Shown: piece after piece, positions 23,820 through 33,866 of the stretch
How the letters are laid out: each line of letters starts with the position of its first letter
How positions within the stretch are numbered: the stretch's first letter is position 1
DNA from: Circinella umbellata
Lineage: Eukaryota > Mucoromycota > Mucoromycetes > Mucorales > Lichtheimiaceae
Assembly: GCA_025093555.1 (NCBI GenBank)
Contig: JAIWNF010000020.1
Coordinates: 558,001 to 622,000 of the forward strand
Direction: 5' to 3'
DNA: 64,000 nucleotides
The notes under the pieces: model-generated
Told to the model about the DNA's origin: nothing
Seen by the model: only the letters and a program-made list of their open reading frames with translations
Databases searched by the model: none
Position numbers and translations under genes: made by a program

Positions 23820-23822
23820 TAA
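23820..23822. repeat. Target-site duplication TAA, left
   Basis: TAA directly abuts the left inverted repeat and is repeated at 26664-26666. PIF/Harbinger elements typically duplicate a 3-bp TWA target. Confidence 0.85.
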
Positions 23823-23848
23823 GACCATCCGCAGCGGTGGTTGTTACA
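23823..23848 (+). repeat. Left terminal inverted repeat (26 bp)
   Basis: Begins GACCATCCGCAGCGG and ends GTTACA. Identical to the reverse complement of 26638-26663 over all 26 bases. Confidence 0.93.
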
Positions 23849-23914
23849 AATTGTTAAATTACCCCAATTAACAGTCCGCGTAACAACATCTAACAATCAA
23901 ATTGGCCAAATTGT

Positions 23915-23931
23915 GCAGCGGAAGTTGTGAC
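23915..23931 (+). repeat. Left subterminal TIR-like copy
   Basis: GCAGCGGAAGTTGTGAC, a degenerate copy of the TIR core GCAGCGGTGGTTGTTAC, 92 bp inside the left end. Probably an additional binding site for the transposase or the SANT protein (inference). Confidence 0.5.
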
Positions 23932-24009
23932 AGAAGTTGTTACAGTCAAATTTCCACCAAAAAAATAAAACAGTTTTTTTGTTTTAAAAAAAATCTCCAA
24001 TTGACTAAA

Positions 24010-25425
24010 ATGAATATTACATTGCTTCAAAAACATAAAAGAAGAGTTGAGCTCGATGAACAATTAGAGCAAAACAGCCTTCGCTCACGTCAAAGAATTT
24101 CGCGTATACTTGAACGAAACCGGGAAAGAAGAGTCGCTGCTGTTTCTGCACACCAGAAACCAAAACGAAAGATTCTCAATCGCGATCGCGCCATGTTCGA
24201 ATTGATAGTTATGCAAGACTATTTTTCGCAAGTACCAAGATATGACGCGACGTATTTTCGCCGTCGATTTCGTATGCAGCGTGAGCTTTTTGAGCGTATC
24301 GTGAAAGAACTCGAGGCCAAGTACACGTACTTCAAACAAAAGAAAGATGCTGCGGGTAAGACTGGATTCCATCCTTTTATCAAAGGAACCGCTGCCATGC
24401 GCATGTTGGCATATGGTGGATCCGCCGATGCTGTTGATGAGTATCTCAAGATGGCGGATTCTACCTCAAGAGAATGTTTGGTAAACTTCTGCCAAGGCAT
24501 TATCGAATGCTTTGGGGAGGAGTATCTTCGTGAACCAAACGAGGAAGACCTCAAGCAGTTACTGGCTCTTGGAGAAGCCCGTGGGTTTCCAGGCATGCTA
24601 GGTTCGCTTGACTGTATGCATTGGCAGTGGAAAAACTGTCCTACTGGTTGGGCTGGGATGTACACTTCTGGTAAAGAAGGTGCACCTACAGTCATTCTTG
24701 AAGCTGTCGCCTCCCATGATATGTGGATATGGCATTCTTTCTTCGGTGTCCCAGGCTCTTGTAACGACCTCAATGTCTTACACAAATCTCCATTGTTTGA
24801 CAATGTCATCAATGGCCACTCTCCCGCTGTCAGTTTTACTGTCAACAACAATCAGTATGACAAAGGGTACTACTTGGCAGACGGGATTTACCCAACTTGG
24901 GCAACTCTAGTCAAGACAATCAGGCACCCAATCGGTAACAAACATAAGGTATGATATTTTGATTGTAGATCATTTTATTATGAATCATTTTACTGGAGAC
25001 CATTGTTATATTACATCCATTCTACCAAAAAAAAACTCACTGCTTTATTAATATAGTTGTTTGCTAAAAGGCAAGAGTCTGTACGGAAAGACATTGAACG
25101 TTGCTTTGGTGTTTTGCAGCAACGGTTTGCTATCATCCGGGAGCCTGGACGTTCGTGGCATGTATCACACCTCACAAACATCATCAAGGCATGTATTATA
25201 ATGCATAACATGATTGTCGAGGATGAACGTGATAACTACAGCGTACAGTTTGATTTGGATTATGAGCATTGTTCCTTCAATGTTGCACCCTCGATCCAGC
25301 ATGGTGGGCAGCCAGAAGAACTTGTGCGTCAGCAACGTCAAAGAGCTGTTCATGACAAGAATGTCCACACAAGACTGTTGGATGATTTAGTGGAACATAT
25401 TTGGCAACGCCATGGAAATGAATAA
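24010..25425 (+). CDS. PIF/Harbinger-type DDE transposase
   Basis: Catalyses excision and integration of the surrounding element. Two exons, 24010-24948 and 25057-25425, sum to whole codons (1308 nt, 435 aa) with a 108-nt GT-AG intron. The first ATG in frame is at 24010; upstream codons lie in the 5' UTR. It matches the plant-type transposon (Harbinger, HARBI1/ALP1-like) family. The expected catalytic triad is D201 in GSLDCMHW, D291 in YYLADGIYP and E327 in RKDIERCFG, giving D-89-D-35-E spacing. Conserved GSCNDLNVL and FAKRQESVRKD blocks are present. The N-terminus is basic and helical. The frame is uninterrupted and all three acidic residues are present. Confidence 0.93.
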
Positions 25426-25492
25426 CGCTTCGTTGCTAAAGATACTTACCTATGGTTTAACAGGTTAAACATTAATAACAAAAAAAAATTTA

Positions 25493-26454
25493 TTATTCAT
25501 GCTCACTATCATCCCCTCCTACTTCTACTTCTACTTCTACTTCTTCTGCTACTTTTCCAAGTATTTTTTGTTTTTCTTTCTCTTCTTCTTCCTCCTTCTT
25601 CATTTCTTCTACGATCTTTTTTTGCATCTTCTCATAGTAGTATTTACGATGACCAGAAAGAGTCGCGGGATCAACGCTCATGATTGCATGTGTCATCATC
25701 ACCTTTTCATTATATGCGTACGCTTTTGATGTCGCAATGCGTTCGCGGTCGATTTCTTGTTGGATGCGCATCATTTCCAGCGACTCCTTATCCGTAGAAT
25801 CCTCATCTTCTGAAGAACGCTTTCTTTTGGTGGATTTTATGGCCTTGGCTTGATGTTTGCCAATAGGTCTTGGTTGGGTTTCCCCCACCACTTCCACTTC
25901 ATTGTTCTCCTTGGGGAACCGAGGTTTCCACTTCTCTTCTACCTTAAGTAAATCCCATGCATGTCTCAATCCAAACGTCTTGCCACTATTAGCAGGGCGA
26001 AAGTCTACATATCTAGCACAGGTTTGCTCGTACTATTACTTTATTAGTTACTGCTTTATTAATTTAACTTGTCGTTAGGTTTAGATATAAATATGAAAAA
26101 TTGACTCACCCAATCGTCTTCGTTCTCGCCACTTTTTCTGGCCGCATACACTTTTGCATAACTGGCCGAGAAAAACTGACATTTTGCCGAGATGGAAGTG
26201 AATCGTGATTTCAATGAAGAGGGATCACGGTGCAATGGGTTGTCACAATTCTCGACAAATCCTTCCAGAACAGAAGACCATAAGCCTTCTTCAGTCAAGC
26301 TGGTGCCTATTGTTGGGTTGGTTGTAACACCCAGGTACGCCTTTACCAAAGCAATGTCTTCGACTTTGCTAAAATCAGGACCTTTTTTCTTGCGTCCATT
26401 GTCGATCGCAGGAGTTGTAGGTCGAGTATTGGTAGTAGTGATGGCGTTGCTCAT
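25493..26454 (-). CDS. Transposon accessory protein, SANT/Myb-like with NAM-associated C-terminus
   Basis: Second protein of the Pong-like element, presumed to bind the transposon ends and recruit the transposase. Two exons, 26454-26110 and 26032-25493, sum to whole codons (885 nt, 294 aa). The N-terminal half carries a trihelix/SANT-like pattern: DFSKVEDIALVKAYLGV, LWSSVLEGFVEN and RDPSSLKSRFTSISAKCQFF. The middle contains GKTFGLRHAWDLLK, typical of NAM-associated proteins. A basic KRKRS patch, a helical segment and an acidic Glu/Val-rich tail (EEVEVEVEVGGDD) follow. The gene converges on the transposase with 67 bp between stops. High GC sets it apart from the host genes. Confidence 0.85.
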
Positions 26455-26574
26455 TTTAAAAATATAAAATACAAATAAAAAATCAAGGAAATTTTTTTTT
26501 TTTTGAAGTCAAGCAGTTGTGATACTTCACAACTTTTATTGAAAAATTTAGAAAGTGTTACGATTAACAACATC

Positions 26575-26591
26575 GTAACAACTACCGCTGC
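26575..26591 (-). repeat. Right subterminal TIR-like copy
   Basis: The reverse complement reads GCAGCGGTAGTTGTTAC, one mismatch from the TIR core, 72 bp inside the right end. It mirrors the left subterminal copy. Confidence 0.55.
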
Positions 26592-26637
26592 AGGAGCTGA
26601 GTGTTAAACAAGTTGTTAAATTTAACATCACAACTAC

Positions 26638-26663
26638 TGTAACAACCACCGCTGCGGATGGTC
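26638..26663 (-). repeat. Right terminal inverted repeat (26 bp)
   Basis: Exact reverse complement of 23823-23848, abutting the TAA duplication. Confidence 0.93.
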
Positions 26664-26666
26664 TAA
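26664..26666. repeat. Target-site duplication TAA, right
   Basis: Matches the TAA at 23820-23822 on the other side of the element. Confidence 0.85.
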
Positions 26667-28532
26667 GTAGTGTTCGTTAGTTATTTTTGTGAGCCAGTAA
26701 TCCAGTATATAACGTTATAATTCGATGATCGATACTTGCAAGCATGGTCGCTAAATGCTATTATGAATTGGTGTGTTCTATTTCGTAGTACGCACTGTAT
26801 ATAAAATCTTGAATCGAAATAAGCAATTAGGAATTAAATAAATACCAATAATCTCTTGTTTGGAACTCTTTTCTATAACACCCTTTTTCTTTGAAAAATA
26901 ACAAAAACGGTACATACGCTTTTTCATGATTAGCAAAAATGAAATCTACTTGCTTCTGAGTTTTGATTACATGAGTATGAGTATGTAAAGCTAGAACTAA
27001 ATAGAAAAAAAGTGAGAGAAAGATCGCAACAATAACTGTAACTTTTTTCCAACTCTTGTATACATACATCATACTTTCGAATATGTAACATATGTTTCTT
27101 TATCCGTCTAACCTCTTATCAACTATGATAATACCTCCCAAAATATGTCGTCATAATAATCATGAGCACTAACATTAGTTATAAAACTAAATTTGTTGTC
27201 AAAATAATAAATATATGTTGTTTAGATATAATTGTCATTTGTTACATACGTAAAATAAAAAAGAATGAAAAGTTACTGTGTGAGATACGTAGTTTACAAT
27301 GGAAATAAAGTAAAGTATCTTCTCAGGTATTTGTTATAATAAGCAAGAGCGCCACGACGCAAATAATTCTATGTAATATGTATGTATACATAAATAATAT
27401 TGTCAATCAATTTAATTGTGTCAACAATTAATATGTACAAGACTAACAAGCAGTAAAAATAGAATAAAGTAACATTTCACCAATGTATTTTTTTTTTTTG
27501 GCGTGTGATGACAGTAATGCACTCGTGTGGTACATTTTCTAAATCTAGAGTATATATAAATAGATGGCATTACTTTATGCGATCACATTAATGAAGTTAC
27601 TGCCTGGGGCAATCATGTGTAACATGAAAACGTAATAAGGAGACAAAACAAAGGAAATCTCAAGAAAGGATTAATAATAAAGGTACCACACCGTTCATTA
27701 CTTGTTGATTAGGCAATTTTCCATGACCGATCGAACCTCGTTCGAATAAAATAGGAATGATATAACTGTATTTTGAAAAAAATTCATTGAATACAAGCTA
27801 TTTTCAACGATAATAGACTCGTTTGTAACAGATAGATGGCAGACAACAACTGAGTTACACTAAATCAGATTAACTTATAAAATGCAGGAAAAAAAACCCG
27901 CATCATATTTTTTGCTGTACGTACCCGGACTGATCTTTATGTATGATTGATTCTCGACAAAAAACAACTTTGGTGAAAAAAGAAAGTGACTGTGAGGCAT
28001 AGGATCATCGTAGAAAGTTTAATAAACAATAATAAATAAATTACACATTCTGTTACATGGAAACAGGGGCGTGGAGAGCAGTTTACCTAATCTTTTTTAA
28101 ATCATGTGGTCAGTGCTTATTTGCATTGAACTTGGTTGCTGTATGCAGGTTATCGTATTTATTATATAATAGAATATCGAATGACGAATTCATACCATAT
28201 AGGTTTATAATAACGGAACTAAAGTATTTCAAAGAGAAAAAAAAACTATTATATATTTCCAACAACAATTATCACGAATATGGATAATAATATGTAAAAA
28301 AAAATCATATGCTATCTTTACTAGGAGTAAAAAACACGAGCAGGATGTTGATATCTTATACCGCGGTAATTCAAAATGCAACTCTCATAAACCCAGCCCT
28401 TTACACGCTTCTTTATTAAGAAAGAGAGTGTGTAAAAAAAAAGAAACCCCACTCAAAAAAAAAAAAAAATTACACGTACTTTTCCTTTTCCTTTTCTTCT
28501 TCTTTTTTTTTTTTACTCGGTTAATAATTATA
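26667..28532. other. Spacer between transposon and PIS1
   Basis: 1.87 kb of AT-rich sequence with no coding signal I trust. ORFs at 26827 (minus) and 28057 (plus) are low complexity. A pyrimidine run at 28485-28515 precedes the PIS1 start. Confidence 0.5.
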
Positions 28533-29899
28533 ATGAGTAAAGTTCAGAAACGATCCCAACTTCAATATACCGATAATGTATTCCTTTTTGTACCAAACCT
28601 CATTGGTAAAGTTGTTACTTTTTGTTTTTATTCTTTCATATGATTATTATTATTTTTAATATTGGGAATTAGGGTTGAACACAAAAAAAAATGAGTTGAC
28701 GATCATCTAAACTTTAAACTTTTGAAATGGATGAAATGAAAAATAAATAGGGTATACACGTATTATATTAGCATCGTTATCTTTATATTATATGAAATGG
28801 CACCCTAAAGTATGTGTCACTTTATATTGTATTTCTTGCTTATTGGACGCGGTGGATGGAAATGCTGCACGATATTTTGACCAGTGTAAGTTCGGATTAT
28901 ATAAATATATATATTCTTCAGGGGCAAGGGGCAATTCTTATTATCAAGGATAGGGAAAAGTTAATTAGATGGGATGTCATTCATATATCTATATAGGTAG
29001 CAAGTTTGGTGCAGTTTTGGATATGGTAACAGACAGGTAAATGTGTAATCTGATTACAAGGAATGGTTTTTAAGAGAGATAAAGAAATGGATAAAGTAGT
29101 AATGCTTACAAATCATACTCACGAAAAAAAATGTAATAATAATAGATGTACAACCACTTGTTTACTTTGCTTTTTATCTATACAATACCCCCAATGGACC
29201 ATTTTGTTTCAATTCTTAGTATCACTCGATTTTAGCTCCCATTATATGCACATGTATAGGTAAAAAAAAAAGGAAACTTGAAAGCCTGGATATATATAGA
29301 GTCGACGGATAAAGGGATATAGATGGAGCAAAAATGGGGTTTTGTCGGATTAATATACTATTTTTTATTTACTCATCATGTTTAATAATATCATCTAGCT
29401 CCATGACTGCTGGTTCAACTAGCCACAAAAAGTTATCCGAATCTGATTACAAATTCCTTCATCTTTATTATAACAGCAGCGTAAGTTTCAGAAGAGATTA
29501 GGGGGATCTTTGTTTATATATATATAGTATTCACACATGACTTATTTGGCTTTTATTTTATTTTAGACCGTTTTATTTATTATGTGTGCTGGTAATGAAC
29601 TCTTCTTTGTTATTCTTTACTTTTTAAAATTCCTTCCAGAACCTAGTGGTAAGCTATCATTGTTTGTTTGTTTTTTGTTTGAATAACGGAGGATCCCATG
29701 ATAAAAGATTAGTAAATTCGTTAAAAACAAATTTTATTATTGTTTATTAGTGGCATGGTATTACCTTCTTGCTGCTAGTGGTGTTATTTGTTTTGCAAAA
29801 CAATTTATTAATGTGGTTCAAATTGTGAATGCAAGCAAAGTATTAGCAACTATCGATAAGGAAGATCGTCAAAAGGCGTTGAGCGCTAAGGAACAGTAA
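28533..29899 (+). CDS. PIS1: CDP-diacylglycerol--inositol 3-phosphatidyltransferase (PI synthase)
   Basis: Makes phosphatidylinositol from CDP-DAG and myo-inositol in the ER. Seven exons: 28533-28605, 28751-28885, 28997-29036, 29146-29259, 29399-29480, 29567-29648 and 29751-29899. They sum to whole codons (675 nt, 224 aa; yeast Pis1 is 220). The full CDP-alcohol phosphotransferase motif is present across two introns: D57-x2-D60-G61-x2-A64-R65-x8-G74-x3-D78-x3-D82. Other family blocks are VPNLIGYTR, IQYPQWTILFQF, SLDFSSHYMHMY and FLHLYY. The C-terminal helix region contains FAKQFINVVQ. A GT microsatellite lies ~80 bp past the stop. Confidence 0.95.
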
Positions 29900-32800
29900 A
29901 AAAAAAATTAATCCATATATAAATATATAAAAATATAATATCAATAATATCAATAATATACAAGTTGTAAAAGGGTTTTGTGTGTGTGTGTGTGCTGTGT
30001 GTGTGTGTGCTGTGTGTGTGTGTGTGCTGTGGTTCATCTTTTATTATTTATTTTATCTTTCTCTTTCTCTTTTTCTCTTGTATATATAATAATAAAAAAG
30101 AATCATATATGATTGTAGCAAGAAAAAAGAGAAAAATATTTGAATTCGTTTATTAATGATATATTACTATGATGGTCAAAAAGATTGTATAATAAAAAAC
30201 GAACAGTTTATAGTAAGAGCGATAACAGATTAACTTATCGAAAACTTTAATAATTGTAGATCAGATGCTTTGACGGAACTATAAAAAAAATGTTGATTAT
30301 GTGGAATATTCACACGCATTTTTATTTTTCGAATAAACTTTCTGGGTATTATATGTATATAAGAAGTCGGCAATATCTGAGTGATTCGCACCGACTGAAC
30401 AGATTCTTTAGTTTGGGGTTGCGGCTTTTTTTTAAGAATGTATATCAGTGTAATAGTATTAATAAAGATCCTTAATTTGCGACTAAAGAATAATCTAGAT
30501 AATTTTTTTCGTACTCCACATAATTTATTATTTTGGTTATTAATACTATAATATTCTATAAAGTGAGCGCGTCAAAGGTGAAAGCGCCCGGTAATGTAAT
30601 TACTCTTTTTATTACAGTTTTCTTCGTAAGTAGAAAATATTATAATGATGCTGTCAAATGTTATCTCATCTTTGATGATGATACCATCCAAACTTGCATA
30701 ATGTTTGTGCTGTTTCTCTATGTAGCATTTTCATATGAAAATATGCATCTGGTTGAAGATAAGCTTCCTCTCCTCCCCCCCTTTTTTTTCTCATACTATT
30801 CTGCATTTTTCTCAAATTAAAATTTTTTATACATAGCACAGGGATCGGAGACATGTATCACCATAAAAAGTAGTGTTTTATTTATGTCAAATCGAATGAC
30901 TATCAAAATAAATTGCCAAGTCGACGAGGACTCTGTCATTTCCTATCTTTGAATCAACTGCCTTTTAATTAAAAAAGCACGTATGTATAGAGTAGTGTTA
31001 CTGAGACTACATATGCATCATGTAAATAATAATAACCGGATTCCGATTCTTTTACACGGACATAACAAATTGTAAGCTCATATAATAATCTTTTAAATTA
31101 ATATGCTGTCATAAATTGGTTGATCAAAACTTTGTAAATACCATTTCTTGTCCTTGTTCTTTTTTTTTTTTTGGTACGATAAACAACATAGTCAAGATTT
31201 ATAAACATTATATCATGTTACTATTTTAAAACCAAGCCCATTTAATATCCTACCGTAACAAAAGGAAAAGCATTAACAAAAATTTCATAATACAAAGGCA
31301 ATATAGTCTATGAAAAGGGAGAAGGTTAGTGAAACCAATAAGATGATTAGCATATGAGTTTATGGTGTTTATGTTTTACCATCACCAGTGTTAAATGTCA
31401 TGGGAAAAGTGAAGAATACTTTTCTCTATAAAAACTTGTGTTACGTTGAACATCGACTCTTTACAATAACAAGTATACTTTGTGTCATGTAATTGTAATT
31501 TGACACATAATCAGCCTTTTCATTTTATTATCTATTTTCAAGAAATACTTTTGATGGACCAAATTAAATGATAATAATAGTAATACTGGTTGTGTAATAT
31601 AGCAGCCTCTGATGGGAAATAGTTGCAGTAGCACACTAATTTAATCATTATGTACTTTTAGCCTAATATCAACTTTAAAATTACACATCATACTGGATGT
31701 GGTGCTCAGTGACCAGTCCGATTTTAGTAGATCGATAAATAGCTTGCGAAGAAGATGGTGACTCACACAATGCCATTTAATACCAATCGGGTTCTTGTTG
31801 TCTTTTATATTAACAGTGTGTTTATAACATTTCCTCCGCTTATATATAACGTACATATTTAAATATATGTATTGTATATACTTTTTTTCTATGAGCAAAT
31901 GTAAATTATAATTTAGAGAAATAAATAAATGTCTGATTGAATCCACCCTATTTTTATTTTATCTTGTGTACAATCAATGGGCTACATATACTAGTATCAA
32001 GAATTCCTGTTAATTATTATAATTATCAAGAACACAAAATAAACGCGAGAGCTCAACAATATTTATGTTTGATCGATAATAATAAAATATTTACTAAAAC
32101 AAAATGTAAAGACTGGCTTTTCTTTGTGTTAATGTGATTACCCCTTTTTTATCAATTAAGGGGCAATGGTGATGATAGTGTTGATAAAAGTATTATTATG
32201 TAATGATAAAAGATAGTAAATATAATCATATGCAGTATGTGCATGCAACATGCGCATAATATTACATACCGCGTCCATATATGCTAAATTTAACTTTCAT
32301 TGTCTGTAAGATATGGCGTTTAATATAATTGCAAGCTTCTGAGCGATTGCGATATAAATTCCTTTGGAAAATATTTGAAGAAATACTTAAGTGGTCAAAA
32401 GATAAAAAAAAAAATACGTATTAAAGATTCGCACATTTTTATTAATAATATAGTATGTGCTACCATTTCTTTATAAAAGAATAAATAAGATGTAATAAAC
32501 AAAGCGGTTGAGTGACAGGAGTGTACCAATGGACGCCACTTGTACATATCTGGTAATAAAAAAAAGATAGTAACAATAAAATACCTCCTTTTTTTTAATG
32601 TGTCTCAAACTGATAAGTGGCGAGTAATTAAGAAAAAGCTGTAGCAAACCGTGAACTGTTCTCGTTGAATTTACATCAGTAGTCTTATTGTTATTATATC
32701 TTGATTCTTTTTAATATGTTCGTGTTCTTTTATAAATTTTTCTCTTGCTCTATTTTCATGGTTCCGTTATTTAAAATTAAAAAAAATATATAAAGGAAAT

Positions 32801-33866
32801 ACAATGAAATCATTGTGATTTGGTATTGGTACCCTGGATGGCGATCCCCCGGCCATAATTGACTGTGTTACGTAGTACATCATTCTATCACCTCTCACAT
32901 TTTAATTATTCATTATTCTGGGTTAGATTCCTTCTCTCTCTCTATCCTTTAATAGCTATTGTAATTAGCATGATACTTGGCTTAGAAGTCAAGATATTCG
33001 TTGGTAATATATTATATAGATAAACAGCGACCGGGTAGAAAGGAAAAAGGAGTTAAAAAACGAAAATTTAAATAAAGAGTGTGTACGTAATAAGCACGAC
33101 ATAGAAATTTAAAATCGGGAAAGTAACGCAACGTAACAGAACATTAATATATTAATATCAAAGGAATTCGTTCATATATAAAAAAAAAATAGGTGTTTTA
33201 TCAAGGCTTGTCTTCCGGGGGGGGTATAACATTAATTTGGAGAGGAAAACCAAAATTTGGGCGGACCTTTTAATAAACATGTGATGAACTGTAATGGTAA
33301 AAATAAAATCTTTATTTTATTGATTATAATAATGAGGTACATGATGTACAGTGGTTAAGCGGCGACTTAAACTACTGGTTTTCTTTACCTATTAATTATT
33401 TATTTTATTGTTTCTTTTTTTAAAAAAAGAAAAAGATAAATAAAAAAAGAAGGGATTACATGGAAATTGTCTATAATTTTGCAAATTATGACTATTAGTA
33501 TAGCACGAAGAATAAAATTTTAAATGAAAAGCTTTTTCTCTGTGTAACACCTGAAAAGTTATTCGTGCTACGCGCGATTAATATTAAAACGAGAAGTTTG
33601 AAAGCTTTACCAAATGCAGATTTTCTGTGTAAAAAGTTTAAAAACTACTAATACTTCTAATAATGTAAACTTATATATTAATGTTTTGCTTAGCTACTTA
33701 AATAACTTTCTATATTATAATTATTTTATTGCATATACCTCTTCCTTTTTATTTTTTATATTCACTTATTTCTTATTATAATTCTTTCCTTTTCACTCCC
33801 TTCCTTAAGCAACCTTATTTATTTATTTTTTATCCCACTTTTTCTCACATACTAGACTAATCTAAT
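29900..33866. other. Long AT-rich spacer between PIS1 and the RhoGAP gene
   Basis: 3.97 kb without a supportable gene on either strand. All ORFs are under about 100 codons and of low-complexity composition. A GT microsatellite is at 29979-30032. A pyrimidine-rich leader precedes 33867. Confidence 0.5.
29979..30032 (+). repeat. (GT)n microsatellite with CTGT interruptions
   Basis: About 54 bp of TG repeats broken twice by C (GTGTGTGCTGTGTG...), in the 3' flank of PIS1. Confidence 0.9.

Larger units (their letters stand above)
20603..23822. other. Spacer between VTC1 and the transposon
   Basis: About 3.2 kb, largely AT-rich. It holds the VTC1 promoter and two small coding remnants listed separately (21921-22141 and 22827-22970). 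Other short ORFs look fortuitous. Confidence 0.5.
23823..26663. mobile_element. Complete PIF/Harbinger (Pong-like) DNA transposon, 2841 bp
   Basis: Bounded by perfect 26-bp terminal inverted repeats and TAA duplications. It carries two intact convergent genes: a DDE transposase (24010-25425, plus) and a SANT/NAM-associated-domain DNA-binding partner (25493-26454, minus). In Harbinger/Pong systems both proteins are needed for transposition. Each end also has an inner degenerate copy of the TIR core. The coding part is much richer in GC than the flanking DNA. Both ORFs are open and the ends are undamaged, so insertion looks recent and the element may be autonomous. Activity itself cannot be judged from one copy. 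Confidence 0.93.

Noticed and set aside
23689..23871. ORF spanning the left transposon boundary
   Set aside because: It crosses the target duplication and inverted repeat, so it is created by the insertion and cannot be a host gene.
24219..24851. 210-codon minus-strand ORF inside the transposase gene
   Set aside because: It is antisense to a strongly conserved DDE transposase exon. Its composition mirrors the sense codons and it has no independent motif.
30290..31946. Small ORFs in the 30-32 kb spacer
   Set aside because: All short, AT-biased, with no splice-compatible neighbours or conserved motifs.
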